Assembly (NCBI GenBank): GCA_038030265.1
Contig: CM075941.1
Span: forward strand, 23,312,001 to 23,376,000
Length of the DNA stretch: 64,000 nucleotides
Source of the DNA: Corythucha ciliata
Taxonomy: Eukaryota > Arthropoda > Insecta > Hemiptera > Tingidae
Direction of reading: 5' to 3'
The position numbers were made by a program, and so were the translations under genes. Position 1 is the first letter of the stretch; every line of letters begins with the position of its first letter. Shown in pieces: positions 34,284-46,139 of the stretch. Under the pieces are notes generated by a model. The model saw only the letters and a list, made by a program, of their open reading frames with translations, was not told the origin of the DNA and did no database searches.

Positions 34284-34751
34284 TAACCCTACCCTAATGC
34301 AGCAAGGAAATAATTTAAATCGGGAACGGACACGAGATAAGAGTTGGGTTATATTACCTTTCCTGGTTACCCCAAATTTATTACAGTACTGAGTGATTTA
34401 TTTATATTCACTTAATTTTAACGTTCCAAAAGTTGTTTTAGGTTTTATGAGCTGAAATTTAGGACTATTCTAAGCAATTGATCCACAGACGGTGATAGTT
34501 TCTTCCGGTTTTCAGTCACTGGGGCAGAACAGAATGTGTATTCCCCACATCGCTCGGCCAAGAAGTCTTGTTCCTACGTCACTTGGAAAATGAATTTTGA
34601 CTAGAGAATCATCAAAACGTGTTCTTTTTATTGTATAATACACAAATGGCGTTTATTCGACCGATCCAAAAAGAACGAAATGCCGGTGAACTACGCGTTT
34701 GTTGGGTGCTACTCGAGGGCTGGAAAGGACCGTGTAATCTTCTTCAGCGCT

Positions 34752-34761
34752 ATAAAAGGGG
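34752..34761 (+). promoter_or_regulatory. TATA-box-like sequence
   Basis: CTATAAAAGG in a GC-richer context just before a small MITE. It matches a core TATA box, but no gene is seen downstream on this strand, so it may be chance. Confidence 0.2.
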
Positions 34762-34790
34762 CACGTGACATTCTACGTTAAGCATTTCCC

Positions 34791-34952
34791 ACGCTCGTTT
34801 CACACATACGCGGTTTCACGAGGCCCCCGCGTGAATGCCGCTTTCTCATCGAACCAAATAATATGTACCGCACATGTGTAAAGGTGTACGCGGTCACTAG
34901 GCGTCAGCCAAAACCGCGTTGAAACCTCGGATACATTCACATGAAACGAGCC
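34791..34952. mobile_element. MITE-like element, GCTCGTTTCA ends
   Basis: ACGCTCGTTTCACACATACG with CGCGGTTTCACGAGG at the left is mirrored by GAAACCTCGGATACATTCAC with ATGAAACGAGC at the right. About 160 bp, non-coding. Inverted similarity is imperfect. Confidence 0.6.
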
Positions 34953-35064
34953 TAACGCGCTAGTTAAAAGTTAAGCCAGTTCAAAATTGACGGGATGGCA
35001 ACATGAAAGGGTTTGAAATGAAACGATTGCTCTGGTCCGACTATAGTCACCTATTCGCATTTAC

Positions 35065-35338
35065 ATTACCGTAACGACAATAAATTGTGAACTGGCCTTC
35101 TTTCTTGGATAACAACGGAAAACTCACTCTTGTCATCACAAAGCCCTTGTCTCCGGCATTCCGAACTCCCGAAGTACTAACTAAGCCACTTCTGCCGACG
35201 TGTTGCGGTTCAAGTGATTTCAAATCGCGAAATTCCTCTTGTTTGAATGCACTCGCCACGTCAACGAGGTAATTTACATTACCCGAGCTCGACATCGCTG
35301 GGAAATGACGGGCGTCTGTAGAATTGCCACTAATGAAT
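35065..35338 (-). CDS. Internal exon of an unrecognised gene
   Basis: The acceptor TTCTTTCTACTACAAAG precedes ATTCATTAGTGGC; the donor is AAT then GTAAAT (or GTAATG 5 nt earlier). 274 nt is one base of a split codon plus 91 codons. The product includes FISGNSTDARHFPAMSSSG, FRDLKSLEPQHVGRSGLVS and VSFPLLSKKEGQFTIYCRY. The signal-peptide-like frame upstream lies in the 90-bp intron 35339-35428 and starts at TTG, so I reject it as coding. Function unknown. Confidence 0.5.
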
Positions 35339-35428
35339 CTTTGTAGTAGAAAGAACACTATGATTGAAATAAGTTGCCCGATTTTTATTGATGACAAGAT
35401 GTCAAATGTTGAGTGATTGGATACTCAC

Positions 35429-35513
35429 GCGCGAAGGACCGGCACCGATTTATTTTCATTTTCTTTAGATAGCGGCGGTCCTTCCTTCGATAATCCCCCA
35501 GCGTAGTCACTTA
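35429..35513 (-). CDS. Upstream exon of the same unrecognised gene (5' edge uncertain)
   Basis: Reads SDYAGGLSKEGPPLSKENE then NKSVPVLRA and ends at a strong donor GTGAGT with two bases of an Ala codon, which the exon at 35338 completes. The acceptor side is unclear; CTTAAG near 35513 is one option. No family recognised. Confidence 0.45.
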
Positions 35514-35908
35514 AGTTCCATTTTACGTAATTTTGATACCTTCAAAGCCATCAAGACTGAGTTATTGAAAAAAAAACCGATTTGCAACAAGCTTCCAATG
35601 TAAAACTTAAAGGAACGGGGCAACCAGGAATAGATAAAAATGCAATGCCAACTCGATCGTAACCTGCCGTGTCCTTTCCCAATACACTCTAGTGGAAAGA
35701 TTTGTGAGCACATATTATGATCGATATTTGTTTGTCGAATTGCACACCACCCGGACCTTCTACATGAAATAAAGTCATTTCAGACTAGTGATGCATCGAG
35801 ACCGAGAAAGAGTTCTCCTCGAGAAATGGTCTTGAAACCGAGACCGAGATTGCATTTTCTGGACCGAGACCGAGATCAATAACACTACTCTCATACCGAG
35901 ACCACTGG

Positions 35909-36035
35909 GGGCCGTATTCTGAGACCTTCCTCAAATTTAAGGCCCCCTTAATGTGCTTCAAAACAGGTGATACATTTTAAGAGACCGTATGATCTTTGCA
36001 CAAGGCTCCAATAAGGAAGGTCTCTGAGTACGGCC
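35909..36035. mobile_element. MITE, GGCCGTATTCTGAGACC ends
   Basis: GGCCGTATTCTGAGACCTTC at the left is mirrored by GAAGGTCTCTGAGTACGGCC at the right. About 127 bp, non-coding. It lies between a run of ACCGAGACCGAGA repeats (35795-35905) and the SINE. Confidence 0.8.
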
Positions 36036-36084
36036 ATAAGCCTCAAAGCGTGAATCCCAGACGTTTCAAAGGGAGCGAACCTCG

Positions 36085-36300
36085 AAGATGTAATGGATGC
36101 AATGCACGCTTCGCAACCCAGCGGGCCTGGGTTCGAATCCAGCTATTGCCCATTACACTATAAGGCTGCGGCAAGCTGTGGTGACACGGCGCACTATGCT
36201 TCGTGTGGGCGTTCCCGGCGGTTTGCGTTCAACAGACCGCTCATCGACCGAAACGCCCGCGTAGTACAGGTGTGAAGTGCACAGTTGGAACAGGATATAA
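36085..36300 (+). mobile_element. tRNA-related SINE with its 5' tRNA-like head
   Basis: A head with GCCTGGGTTCGAATCCAGC (T-arm-like, B box GGTTCGAATCC) continues into CCCATTACACTATAAGGCTG and the shared SINE core up to GTGTGAAGTGCACAGTTGG. It lacks the tRNA-like tail seen at 7880-7955, so it is 3'-truncated or a different subfamily. Confidence 0.65.
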
Positions 36301-38070
36301 AAACAAAGATTCATGTCTGGCTAATGCGCTCGTTCGCAAAGCCATTTTAAAAAAAGGGGGGGGGGGACGAAAACCCGCACACAGAATACCCCCCCCCCCT
36401 CATATCCACTCTCCCCACACGAGTTTTCAGCGATTTGACTATCCCTACTAGCCTACTATGTGCATGAAAGGAGGAATAGGGCGCATTTTGTGAGTACAAT
36501 TTCAGGGACGGTCAATCAATTTTCCTTAGGGGTTTTGCTTCTCGTATAGCTCATGTTACTACTTCGAATTAAAGCGCTCAATTACTTGTTGCTGGGTATT
36601 TTAGTTTTGCTCACAACCTGGGAATTGTTACACCAGCTATGATAATTAAAGTTCCGTTAATTTGATATTATTAAACTCGGTGTTTATTTCGAGAGAACAA
36701 GTTGAAATATGAAATAAAAGCAGTGACGCTCATTTTAATCACAAGAAGAGGGAAGGATAATAACAAAATTTGCTCCCCCCTCCCACCTACGCTCCGTGCT
36801 ATTAACGTTCATACGTGCTTCTTCATTCTTCTTCATCATCGTTATTGTCATTATTTTTATTATAATTGCCTATTCATGGAGCTTGGAAAAATTAAGAACG
36901 AATCCAACACCAAGGCAATATTCACTTTTTTATCAAAGCTTTGATATTTTGATGGAAGAGTGGGTTGGGAAAGTCGTTATATTTTAACGCCTGTCTAACT
37001 CCTTCTACTTAAATTGCCAGCACTGGGAGTCGGAGAAAAGGCATTAATCCGTCCTTATCTACTATTAATTTTCATCCCCTAATATCTACAATCAACTTTT
37101 CCCCGGCAAACAAATGGGTTGAAAGGGAGAGGGAGAAGAATGAAAGTGTGTAGGTTGTGGAAAAAAGGTGCTGCGGTGGTTGCGGGAAAGAGTGAGAGGG
37201 CTTTTCCACGAAAGTGCTCGTTCATTTTAACAGCCCACCGCTTCTACAGGTAACTGCGCGCGACCAGTGCCAGTTAACCCGCATAGCTTTATTAGACATT
37301 CATTACAATCAAGATGAGATGATCATAAAATCATTCGTGAATATAGTAACGCCCTACACTGCAGAGTCAACTGGTGGTGAAAGGATCAGTAAGAGAAAAT
37401 TTTTGGGTGTGCATTATCAATCTAAATCACCTCTTTTAGATGCATGGAAGCTATCCTGAGGAGAAATTTTTTCTATCTGAGCAGATAAGCGAGACCGCGG
37501 AAGAATCGATCGGTCATTGTTGATTCTTTCTACAGCGTATTTGAAGGCAACTTCTTGCTTGTCATCAGACGGATGAAATAATCCTCCTGCGATAAAACAA
37601 CAAAAACATTCATGTCTTTATCCTCATAACTTTGAACAATCTCATGAAATTTAAATCTGTTCACCAATTCTTATGACTTCTGGAAGTGAGTGAATCTCTT
37701 TTAGGAAAATGATGAACGTTAAGAAGGCCCATTCCGAAGTCATATCTCCCAGCAACACCTACGTTTGGAAAACCTGAAACAGAAATGCAAGGATCGAATT
37801 TCAATTCATTATTCGCATCCCTACTATTTTACTAATCTGATAAATAAAATATTTCTTTTGTCCGTAGTAAATGTCCAATTACACCCACAGAGGTAGTGCA
37901 ACCAGCCGATTCAAACCAAATGTAACCAGCCCGCAGGCCCGCGGCGGATCTCAACCCGGTCTCAGACCAGTACTCGGGCGAACTACTCGAATGTGTAATT
38001 ATAGCCCTTAGGCTTAGAGCTAGGTGGTTGTGTCATGCCATCGTATAGTACATATACTCTTGGTATTATC
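36301..38070. other. No gene seen
   Basis: Includes G- and C-runs at 36350-36410. The plus frame at 37214-37459 follows an acceptor-like CTACAG but has no recognisable domain. Confidence 0.4.
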
Positions 38071-38149
38071 GGGGAATTCATTCGGGGTAACCTTGTATTT
38101 GTTATATGCTAAATTCCGAACAGATGGGTAAGGTCATTGTGTGGATGGT

Positions 38150-38251
38150 GGAGCCTGTGCAACCAAACAAATTTATTCCCTGGAAAAATGAAGCATTTCG
38201 ATTGGTTACATAGACACCACACAACGAAAACATAGAGCTTGTGAACAGGCC
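38150..38251. mobile_element. MITE fragment, GTTCACAAGCTCTATG family
   Basis: Contains AAAAATGAAGCATTTCGATT, and AAAACATAGAGCTTGTGAAC then AGGCC at the right end. The left terminus is decayed. A full copy is at 57632-57763. Confidence 0.6.
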
Positions 38252-38268
38252 AATAGAAACGGAGAAAC

Positions 38269-39352
38269 TGGGGCCTTATTCTCTGACACGATAGCAATCA
38301 AATTTCGATTGCAATGTTGCTATCCATCATAGAAACGTTGCTATTCGGCATTCTGCAATTTTAGAAACAATGAATTTGAAGCAACGTTGCTAAGGAGTAT
38401 TTCTTTAGTAGGTTATTATAGTAGCACCACCAGACTCTGTTGCTATATCGACAAATTCGATTGCAGTGTTGCTTTCATCTTTATCAAACCCCGTAATCAT
38501 TGTGAATTTTAACTTTCCTCGGGCTAGCTTTTTTATTCAAGTCTGTCATGGGATAAGAACGTCGAAAGTTTCTTATCTCAGCTCGCGCTTCTGATCTTCG
38601 CCATTCTGACTTCCGGCGCAGCAGCTTGTGGAGGATCAGCCCACAGCGAGAAGTATTCTAGCTCGAAGTCTCAGATGAGAGTGTTGTGTGGTCGAGAAAG
38701 CCGCTAGTCCTGGTCCTGTCTTGAATGGCTTAGGCGTCAGCATGTCGGCATTTTCATCCATGGCATTCTCATCAATTGTTCGCTCTCATCTACGGGAATT
38801 TTCCTCGATCCTCGCCTCTCAATCGTCGTGAAGAGGCACGCTGCTGATTTCCCACATTACTCGGGTAGATTCTAGCTACTAGTGCTTGATTCTTCGTGGC
38901 TACTTGGGCGTGAGGATTCATAGTACGCTCCCGCTATAGACTAAAGAAACCGCACGTTTACGTATACACGTGCTACGTGATATGATCCTCACTGCTGCCT
39001 TATTTACATTTTTAAACTCTCCCTTAACGATATGAAAAACAAGCTGTTGGCAATTCAATATAATTTATTATTTGACAGCAATAAAGGCAATTTTAAATTG
39101 AATTTACAGACGTTCAAATGCGTATTTTATTTTCTTTCAGTGCATATTTAATGGCTTGGTCTCCTCCAGTATAGTTCTTTGGTTATTATTCCGAAGTCGA
39201 TTTTCAATCGGTATTCTCGGTCGGTTGCTAAATCGGTATTCTCTAAAACTGCAATGCGGAAAAGCAACAAACAGATTTCAACAGTTCTACCATAGCAACA
39301 TTGCTTTCTAGGCAACGTGTAAAAGCTTCGATGTTTTACAGAATAAGCCCCC
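38269..39352. mobile_element. 1.1-kb non-coding element, GGGGCCTTATTCT ends
   Basis: TGGGGCCTTATTCTCTGACA at the left is mirrored imperfectly by TTTTACAGAATAAGCCCCCA at the right. The interior has recurring GCAATGTTGCTAT motifs and no coding frame. The ends resemble the shorter MITEs at 39376 and 56630, so this may be a longer relative. Confidence 0.55.
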
Positions 39353-39375
39353 AGAACACAAAAAATGCGAAATAA

Positions 39376-39518
39376 CAGGGGGCTTATTCTTCAACTCCGA
39401 AGCAATAGCTTTTTCGAAGTCATATGTTTATTTCATTAATTTTCTTCAAACAAATGAATGAAATAAACACAAGGCTGGCGAAAAAAATATTGCTTGTTGT
39501 TAGAGAATAGGCCCCCTG
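39376..39518. mobile_element. MITE, GGGGGCTTATTCT family, inserted in another MITE
   Basis: CAGGGGGCTTATTC at the left is mirrored by GAATAGGCCCCCTG at the right, with subterminal AGCAATA / TATTGCT. The host sequence reads GAAATGACAGGGTTTACGTC without the insert at 39835, an empty site inside the same window. Confidence 0.8.
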
Positions 39519-39611
39519 GGTTTACGTCGATAACATATGTTAAACTTCAGAGCATGAATACCCCTTATGCATGTAGAGTTAAGGTCTATTCACACACATC
39601 GGTGCCGTGAA

Positions 39612-39780
39612 CGGGACGTGCCCCTTCCGGGACACGGACGGAACGGGGGTCCGACAAGTAAAACATTATTCTCAAATGGGAATTGAGGGGCTCGTTCCCA
39701 AATATCCGGCACGTGTCAGGGACATGACCCTTCAATTTCCATTGAGAATAATATTTTGTTTGCCGGACGGGGCACGTCCG
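39612..39780. mobile_element. Hairpin MITE with long inverted arms
   Basis: CGGGACGTGCCCCTTCCGG and ACATTATTCTCAAATGGGAA at the left are mirrored by TTTCCATTGAGAATAATAT and CCGGACGGGGCACGTCCG at the right. The two arms cover nearly the whole 169 bp. Confidence 0.8.
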
Positions 39781-39892
39781 AACAGATGGGAGTAGTCCAT
39801 AGAAAAGGAGAAATTGGACAAAAAAACAAAAAACGAAATGACAGGGTTTACGTCGGTAGCAAAAATGTTAAACTTCTGAGAATGAATACCCC
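39781..39892. mobile_element. Right half of a GGGGTATTCATG-family MITE
   Basis: Starts GAACAGATGGGAGTAGTCC, contains GGAGAAATTGGACAA and ends AATGAATACCCC. Its left half is replaced by the hairpin MITE. Confidence 0.65.
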
Positions 39893-39950
39893 TACTATAC
39901 CACGTAATTAAAAAATAAATACAAATTAACTTAAAGGACTTATTTTAGCC

Positions 39951-40555
39951 AGTAAATTAGGGAGTTGCCGAGTTGGGCGACAGGTCAAGAGAAATGGCTG
40001 AGTTGGGCGACGGTTAAAAAAGGCTAAAGAAAGATACTAGTCGAGTTGGGCGACAGGTGAATTCTGGATTTCCCAGTTACATTTGAGCTGTGAAGGGAGG
40101 GAGATTCTTCTTGATTTGAAATGTCTGTTGCATTTCGACCTCAGACCTTCAGCTACCCGAGCTACTCGCGGTCCTGGTCTCAACAGCCCGGCAATTGAGC
40201 CGAGTCCGTAGCCGATGGACCGCCCCTCGCCACTCCACTACGATCCCCGCCCCCGGCACTCAAACAGATGCAGACGCAGTTCAAGATGCTAATGAGGGGT
40301 TATGGTCTGTGCCCGAAGTGCATTCAATAAAACTCCAAAAAGAGGTTGTTGGTAGTTCCTAAGAAGAAGAGGAAGGTCGAATTTTGACTGGATGCCCTTC
40401 TAGACCCATGAAACAGACAAACAAAATGAAACGTAAAATAAAATATAAAAGAGATTAAAAAGGGTCTCTTAATTGCTCCCCTTTTTAGGGACTGTCGCCC
40501 AACTCGGAATTTTCTATAACCCGCCCTTTTGACCATCGCGCAACTGGCCCGTAAA
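39951..40555. mobile_element. Non-coding element with subterminal GAGTTGGGCGACA repeats
   Basis: Three direct copies of GAGTTGGGCGACAGGT occur at about 39971, 40000 and 40040. The inverted form TGTCGCCCAACTCGG lies at 40494 near the other end. Outer ends CCAGTAAATTAGGG and GGCCCGTAAATTATG are loosely inverted. No transposase frame. Confidence 0.5.
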
Positions 40556-42006
40556 TTATGAAGAAAGGGTGAAAAGAAAAATTATAATTTTTCATGTTTA
40601 GAGAACTTATTGAATTAAATACCGAAATAGGTAACGACTCTTTAGCTGGACAGGAATTCAACATTTTTTAATTAATTTAAATTTCTCGTTCTCCCCATTT
40701 TCCTCATGACGCAGCCATGTTTCTTTTTTGGGAACATCAAAGAGAGCTTGTTGCGAAAGCTTGTTAACTTCAAGGAGAAAAGAGATTGAAGACGGGGTTC
40801 AACAGCCTTTAAAATAAGGGACTGTCTCGCCCTTATGCAGCAATATCCGCTCTAAAAATATGAATGCTCCTAAAATTGGACAATTTTCATTATTTAACGT
40901 GTTTATTGTTTTTTTTACTACAAAAGATCGATGCATTTTTTTATCACGGGGAAACTAATAAAAAAAACATACGTTTTTTATCTTAAAGTGGGGAAACAAA
41001 GCGAGTGCCAGGAGAGGTTTTTTTTTCTTTTAAGGGAACTCGACTATTTATTTTATAAGAATGGGGGAAACGTTATAAAAAAAACCCTTATAAAACGTAC
41101 CTATTGCCCTACCACCTTGACTTTAACACACCACTATAACGGTTGAACTATAAAAAGCTAAGAGAAAGACATTAAAAAGCTAGAGTAGTTAACGGTCATT
41201 TTTCACTCTAAGCTGTTGTGACTCGGTGAGGTGGCCGGGGAAAGTGATGAGAAGGTAAAGCGGTAAACTCAAAATCACTTGAAAACAATTATTTGCATAC
41301 AATCCGGTCTCTAATAATAACTAAAAATGAACCAATGATCGAATCCTTCAGGCGGAACAAATTATTGAAACCAGTGGCAGCGGAAGTACATTCGACCAAA
41401 GTGGACAAAAATTTAACCCCCCCCCCCCGCTTCCTTCACCACCACCATTCCATTGCGATACATAGAGACTATAGAGTAATTGAATATTGGGTACAAGTAG
41501 GGCCCCTAAGCAGAAACTCTCATCTCTTTCGAATATTCGAATTGACTTGAATCCTAGAATCTGTCTGTCCATTGCCATGGACTTCGTTATTCGGCGGCTA
41601 ATATTGGATGACCGACCACTTTTCGACACGGGCACAGTAGTGACACTATAATTCCCCCCATTATTTGGAGTTCACAGGTCACGTTCCCATGCAGCTCTCG
41701 TCACCTTCATGATTAAACGGTGGCCATTACAGGGAACAAAAAATGTTCAATCCATCCAGGCTTGTTTTCTTCCGGCCTCGACTACAAGCCACATGGTGGG
41801 TTGGTGAGTCACGGCGTATCCGGTGTCCAAACCAAATCCATAAAAGGCGAATAGAATTCTCCCTATCTATAGATATTGCTGTGGGGAACGTGCTTCCATT
41901 TCGTGTGGGCCCTGAAACTGGAAGCCTGAATTTGGCCCCAAGGAGTGGAATCAGGTTCAGGATCCAAGGCCCAATGCGTCTAAAGTGAATCTTTGCATGT
42001 AAGTGT
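40556..42006. other. No gene seen
   Basis: AT-rich sequence with a C-run at 41418-41428. Listed frames lack family features. Confidence 0.4.
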
Positions 42007-44355
42007 GGTCGATGATTTATTTATTTATTTATTTGTGAAAAAAGAAGCCAAACACTTAAGGCTGTTGACATTGAAGCTTTGAAAATCACCCTGAGACAAG
42101 AGATGGCGCTGTACATCGCGGGGAAAAAATTAAAATGGGAAATTTTAGTACGAAAACTATACACCAGAATTCGTTTTCCTAACTTCTTACTTGATGCCTG
42201 ATATTTGAACATTTTCGCATCTAGGTATCTTTTTGAGTCAGAAGTCAGAACTGTCGTCAGAAGAAGTGCCCTTGACCTCGCGAGTTTATTACAAGTGAAG
42301 TGTGATCTGATAATGATAATGCCTCAGCCAGTGTCTAGTGATACTCTAAATGAAATAAGAAACGTACCAATTTCTCTTCAAGTTGTAGTGTATACGAAAT
42401 ATGAGTGCAATAAATAAGATGACATTGTTATTGTATCAGTCATTTTCCCGAGATATATATTTTAGGCGAAAGCATAACGCCTGGAAAACAAGCCCAAGAA
42501 AACGATCAAGTTGCCGTCAGTAAGAATTACTACGAAAGTGAAGCTGGCAGCCAAAACTAGCAGCCAAAAAAATATCGATTGTGCGACATTTCGATATAAT
42601 CGATTAAACCGATTATTGGGGATGTACGTCTAGGGGCAGCCAAGGACGATAATAACAAACTCACAACAACTGGTTTATGTACTTCGCGACGTGATCATCA
42701 TTAATTCAGTGTGTCTAGGAAGGCCTACAATTCATTCCAAGATGGATGCACCTCAATTGATCAGAAAACGTATTTTGACAAAGCAGCCCCAGTTGAATAT
42801 GAAGTTTGGCCTAAATTGACCTTTGCACAAAGGTAGGGGCTTGAGGAGTGATCGGATCGGAATTTTGACGGTTTTCCTGGATTCCTCGGTGAAAAATCTA
42901 GGACCGACTATTTTTATTTTATTTTTTAAAGTCGAATTTGAGCCCAGCAGCCGCAGTTGAATGTGAAGATTGGCCTAAATTGACCTTTGCACAAAGGTAG
43001 GGGCCTGAGGAGTGATCGGATCGGAATTTTGACGGTTTCCCTGGATTCCTCGGTGAAAAATCTAGGACCGACTATTTTTATTTTATTTTTTATAGTCGAA
43101 TTTGAGCCCAGCAGCCGCAGTTGAATATGAAGATTGGCCTAAATTGACCTTTGCACAAAGGTAGGGGCCTGAGGAGTGATCGGATCGGAATTTTGACGGT
43201 TTTCCTGGATTCCTCGGTGAAAAATCTAGGACCGACTATTTTTATTTTATTTTTTAAAGTCGAATTTGAGCCCAGCAGCCGCAGTTGAATGTGAAGATTG
43301 GCCTAAATTGACCTTTGCACAAAGGTAGGGGCCTGAGGAGTGATCGGATCGGAATTTTGACGGTTTCCCTGGATTCCTCGGTGAAAAATCTAGGACCGAC
43401 TATTTTTATTTTATTTTTTATAGTCGAATTTGAGCCCAGCAGCCGCAGTTGATTATGAAGATTGGCCTAAATTGACCTTTGCACAAAGGTAGGGGCCTGA
43501 GGAGTGATCGGATCGGAATTTCGAAGGTTTCCCTGGATTCCTCGGTGAAAAATCTAGGACCGACTATTTTTATTTTATTTTTTAATAAAATAAAAATATA
43601 AAAAAAAAAAAATGAAACAACTCCCGAAGACGGTAGACTGTTTCGCCGGCCTAGCCCGGAAAACGATCCTCACGTATTTTTCAGCCCACAAAACTCAAAA
43701 GACATGAAAGGGAAAAAAAAGAACCATACTTTCTATAACCTTGAGGGAGTTGTGGGACAAGTAGGGTAGCTATGATAGTGTGGTTAGAGGGGGGTTGGTA
43801 GCTTCTCGAGTCCAACGAATAATTGAATAGAATCCACCTTTTCAAACTAGCCGCAGCACAGCACCACGAGGTGGAATCCTCATTACAACGAAAAGAAAAT
43901 TGCTATTAATAAGGAATAAGTTCTTGAAACAATATGAAAGTGTTGATGCATACGCTTTAAAAAATTTCGACTGTTTTCTCGACATACTTCCTCGAATATT
44001 TACGGTGAGAATAAACATTTCCCGACAAAGATTCACATTTAATAAGAATAAACATAAATAAACATTTAAACAAAGATTCACGAAAAAATAATAAAAAAAG
44101 TATATTGCATTTCTGACCAAGATAACGTGTACCGAAGCTTTCGTTGCGGGGGGAACCCCCCCTCAGAATTTTTTTCCCCAAAACGTGAATCCATACCGAC
44201 AATTTAATTGGTTAGGAATAGCTATGTGCCAATTTTCATGAAATATCTCGGTTTCATCACAAAGAAATCGTGTACCGAAGCTGAGGAGCACCGTCAACAG
44301 CCTTAAATATTTTTATGAGTTTGGCTTCTTTTTTCCACAAATAAATAAATCATAA
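42007..44355. mobile_element. Possible 2.3-kb element with inverted ends enclosing a satellite
   Basis: Left GATTTATTTATTTATTTATT then GTGAAAAAAGAAGCCAAAC and TTAAGGCTGTTGAC. Right, inverted, GTCAACAGCCTTAA then GTTTGGCTTCTTTTTTCCAC and AAATAAATAAATC. Both arms face inward. The interior holds the 164-bp satellite and no transposase. The pairing could also be two independent insertions. Confidence 0.45.
42770..43583. repeat. 164-bp satellite, five tandem copies
   Basis: TTGACCTTTGCACAAAGGTA occurs at 42816, 42980, 43144, 43308 and 43472, exactly 164 bp apart each time. Copies differ at only a few bases. Each unit ends in TATTTTTATTTTATTTTTTA. An A-rich stretch follows the last copy. Confidence 0.97.
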
Positions 44356-46120
44356 ACTAAATTTTATCAAATAAATAAGCTCAAATTCAATAATAATCAT
44401 ATATAATGTACCTAGTTATAATTCTCCAGTTTCTCAATTACTCTTTTCTCGCTTTCAGAACTTGGGCTCGGGTGCATGAGAAATTGAGGATAGAATCTCT
44501 ATTTAGGGAGCACGGGTCTTCAGCCAGGTGGGTAGGGGGAAGGGCAACTCGCCTCCGTTGCCTCCCCTGTTCTACACTTCTGCTGGCACTGATTGAATCA
44601 CTCTATTTGGGAGGAGTTGAAAGAACAAAGTGGCAAAAATTAAGTTGGTAGTATGGAAGAATCATGGGGAGGGAGGGGGTGAGAAAAAATATTTTGACAC
44701 CTCGAAACTTTTAGTCCCCGAAAGCTTTTACTTCACAGTGATATCCTCATGGGAATGAACTCTCTCTTTTAAGTCATCTCAAACAGCAGAACGAGGCCCA
44801 CTCCAAGCTGCCAAGAGTGTCTTTTGCGCGGAAGAAAATTCGAAACTTTCTAATTTAGTTCGTGAGGGTGATGTTTAGGCCGGTGGGGGTTGGAGATTAC
44901 GTTGATAAATGGAACTTGAAAGACAAAGTTTGAGTGTTGGAGTGTAGGGATGGAAGTGATGATGAGTGTTAAAATCTTTCTAGTGAGAAATTTGTTTAAC
45001 TTATCAAAACTATGCTGCCGCGAATAAAGACTTTTAAAGTTTGAGCGGTACGGTTTAAGAGAATGAAATACAATGTCATTCACCTCGTACTAATACTGGC
45101 TAAAAGTGGGTTAAAACTAATAGTATTAGTGCCTAAGCAAGAGACAAAGGGGCAAAGAAAATATTCAGGACTGCAGATGGGTCCAATAAATTAGTCAAGT
45201 TTCACACATTCCTGGACCACTCACGTCACTCAATTTATCATCTTATTTCTGTTGTCTTATTTTTGTTCGACCAGTTTGTCTGTGCTCTACCCAACCCATT
45301 TAACTAGTTACTTAACTATTCTAGGGTAAAAAAATCCAACTGTTTTCCTAAATATACACAAATTTTTAATTTCAATTAACCACACCCTGCAGGTAACACT
45401 CTTAAACAACCCTCTGGATAGGGCTTTCGGGCTTACTATCATTGAGAATTTGCTGACGAAGCCAGCGACGCAAACGAAGTCTTGGATCATAGTCAGCCGC
45501 TGATAAAGCCTGAACTTTTTGAAAGTGATAAAGCGTTTCACTATGAAGAACGTTCTATAAATGAGAATGCTGGTTCACCGAAAAGTTGAAACTTAGAATT
45601 CACTTTGTCAGAACTTCCACATTTTTCTAGAAATGACTATATCTAGAGAAATGATCCTCCTATCACAAAGAAGAAGAAAAATAAAACATGAGAGTTACAA
45701 TTGGGAGCTACTCTGGTCATTGATGTAATGACTACATGACGATGCATGTTGCGTTTTTTATAGTGTGAATAGAGAAACTCTGGAAAAATTGTGAGTAAAG
45801 GGTGGGGATGAACATGTCATTTTAATGATGGTACCATGCGCCAACTTTTTTAACAAAATGTCATCTCGAAAAGCACCTGTTGAGCAGAAATCTGACTTCA
45901 AATTATGGGGAACGATGATAAACTTGAACATAATTTTGAGTTTGCAGCTAATTTCCTCAGCGCGTACGAACAAAATTGAATTGAAAAACACGAAGTCTAT
46001 TGTAAAAAGTCTGCCCTTTCCAATGGTAGCACTGAATTTGACATGAGAGCTTCCCAGAGAGGTTGCTAAACCTCGAATGATTTTATCCGTAAAAACGAGG
46101 CTCATTACAAAAGTTCTTAT
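44356..46120. other. No gene seen
   Basis: Overlapping frames on both strands at 45758-46105 have no recognisable domain. No strong repeats. Confidence 0.4.
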
Positions 46121-46139
46121 TTTCTAAATACCTCGGAAA

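Larger units (their letters stand above)
38071..39564. mobile_element. GGGGTATTCATG-family MITE split by three other elements
   Basis: The left end GGGGAATTCATTCGGGG and the internal CTAAATTCCGAACAGATGGG match the family; the right end ATATGTTAAACTTC and GCATGAATACCCC closes it at 39564. The copies at 23373 and 39779 lack the intervening inserts, which are listed separately. Confidence 0.55.

Noticed and set aside
34752..34761. Core promoter from TATAAAAGG
   Set aside because: No gene or initiator evidence downstream; kept only as a low-confidence site.
35047..35397. Apparent signal peptide (SIIVFFLLQRFISG) opening a secreted protein
   Set aside because: The frame starts at TTG. The hydrophobic part is the 90-bp intron with GTGAGT donor and pyrimidine-rich acceptor, and the upstream exon joins in phase.
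45758..46105. 115-codon minus frame overlapped by a 73-codon plus frame
   Set aside because: No recognised domain, and the two frames compete on opposite strands in AT-rich sequence.
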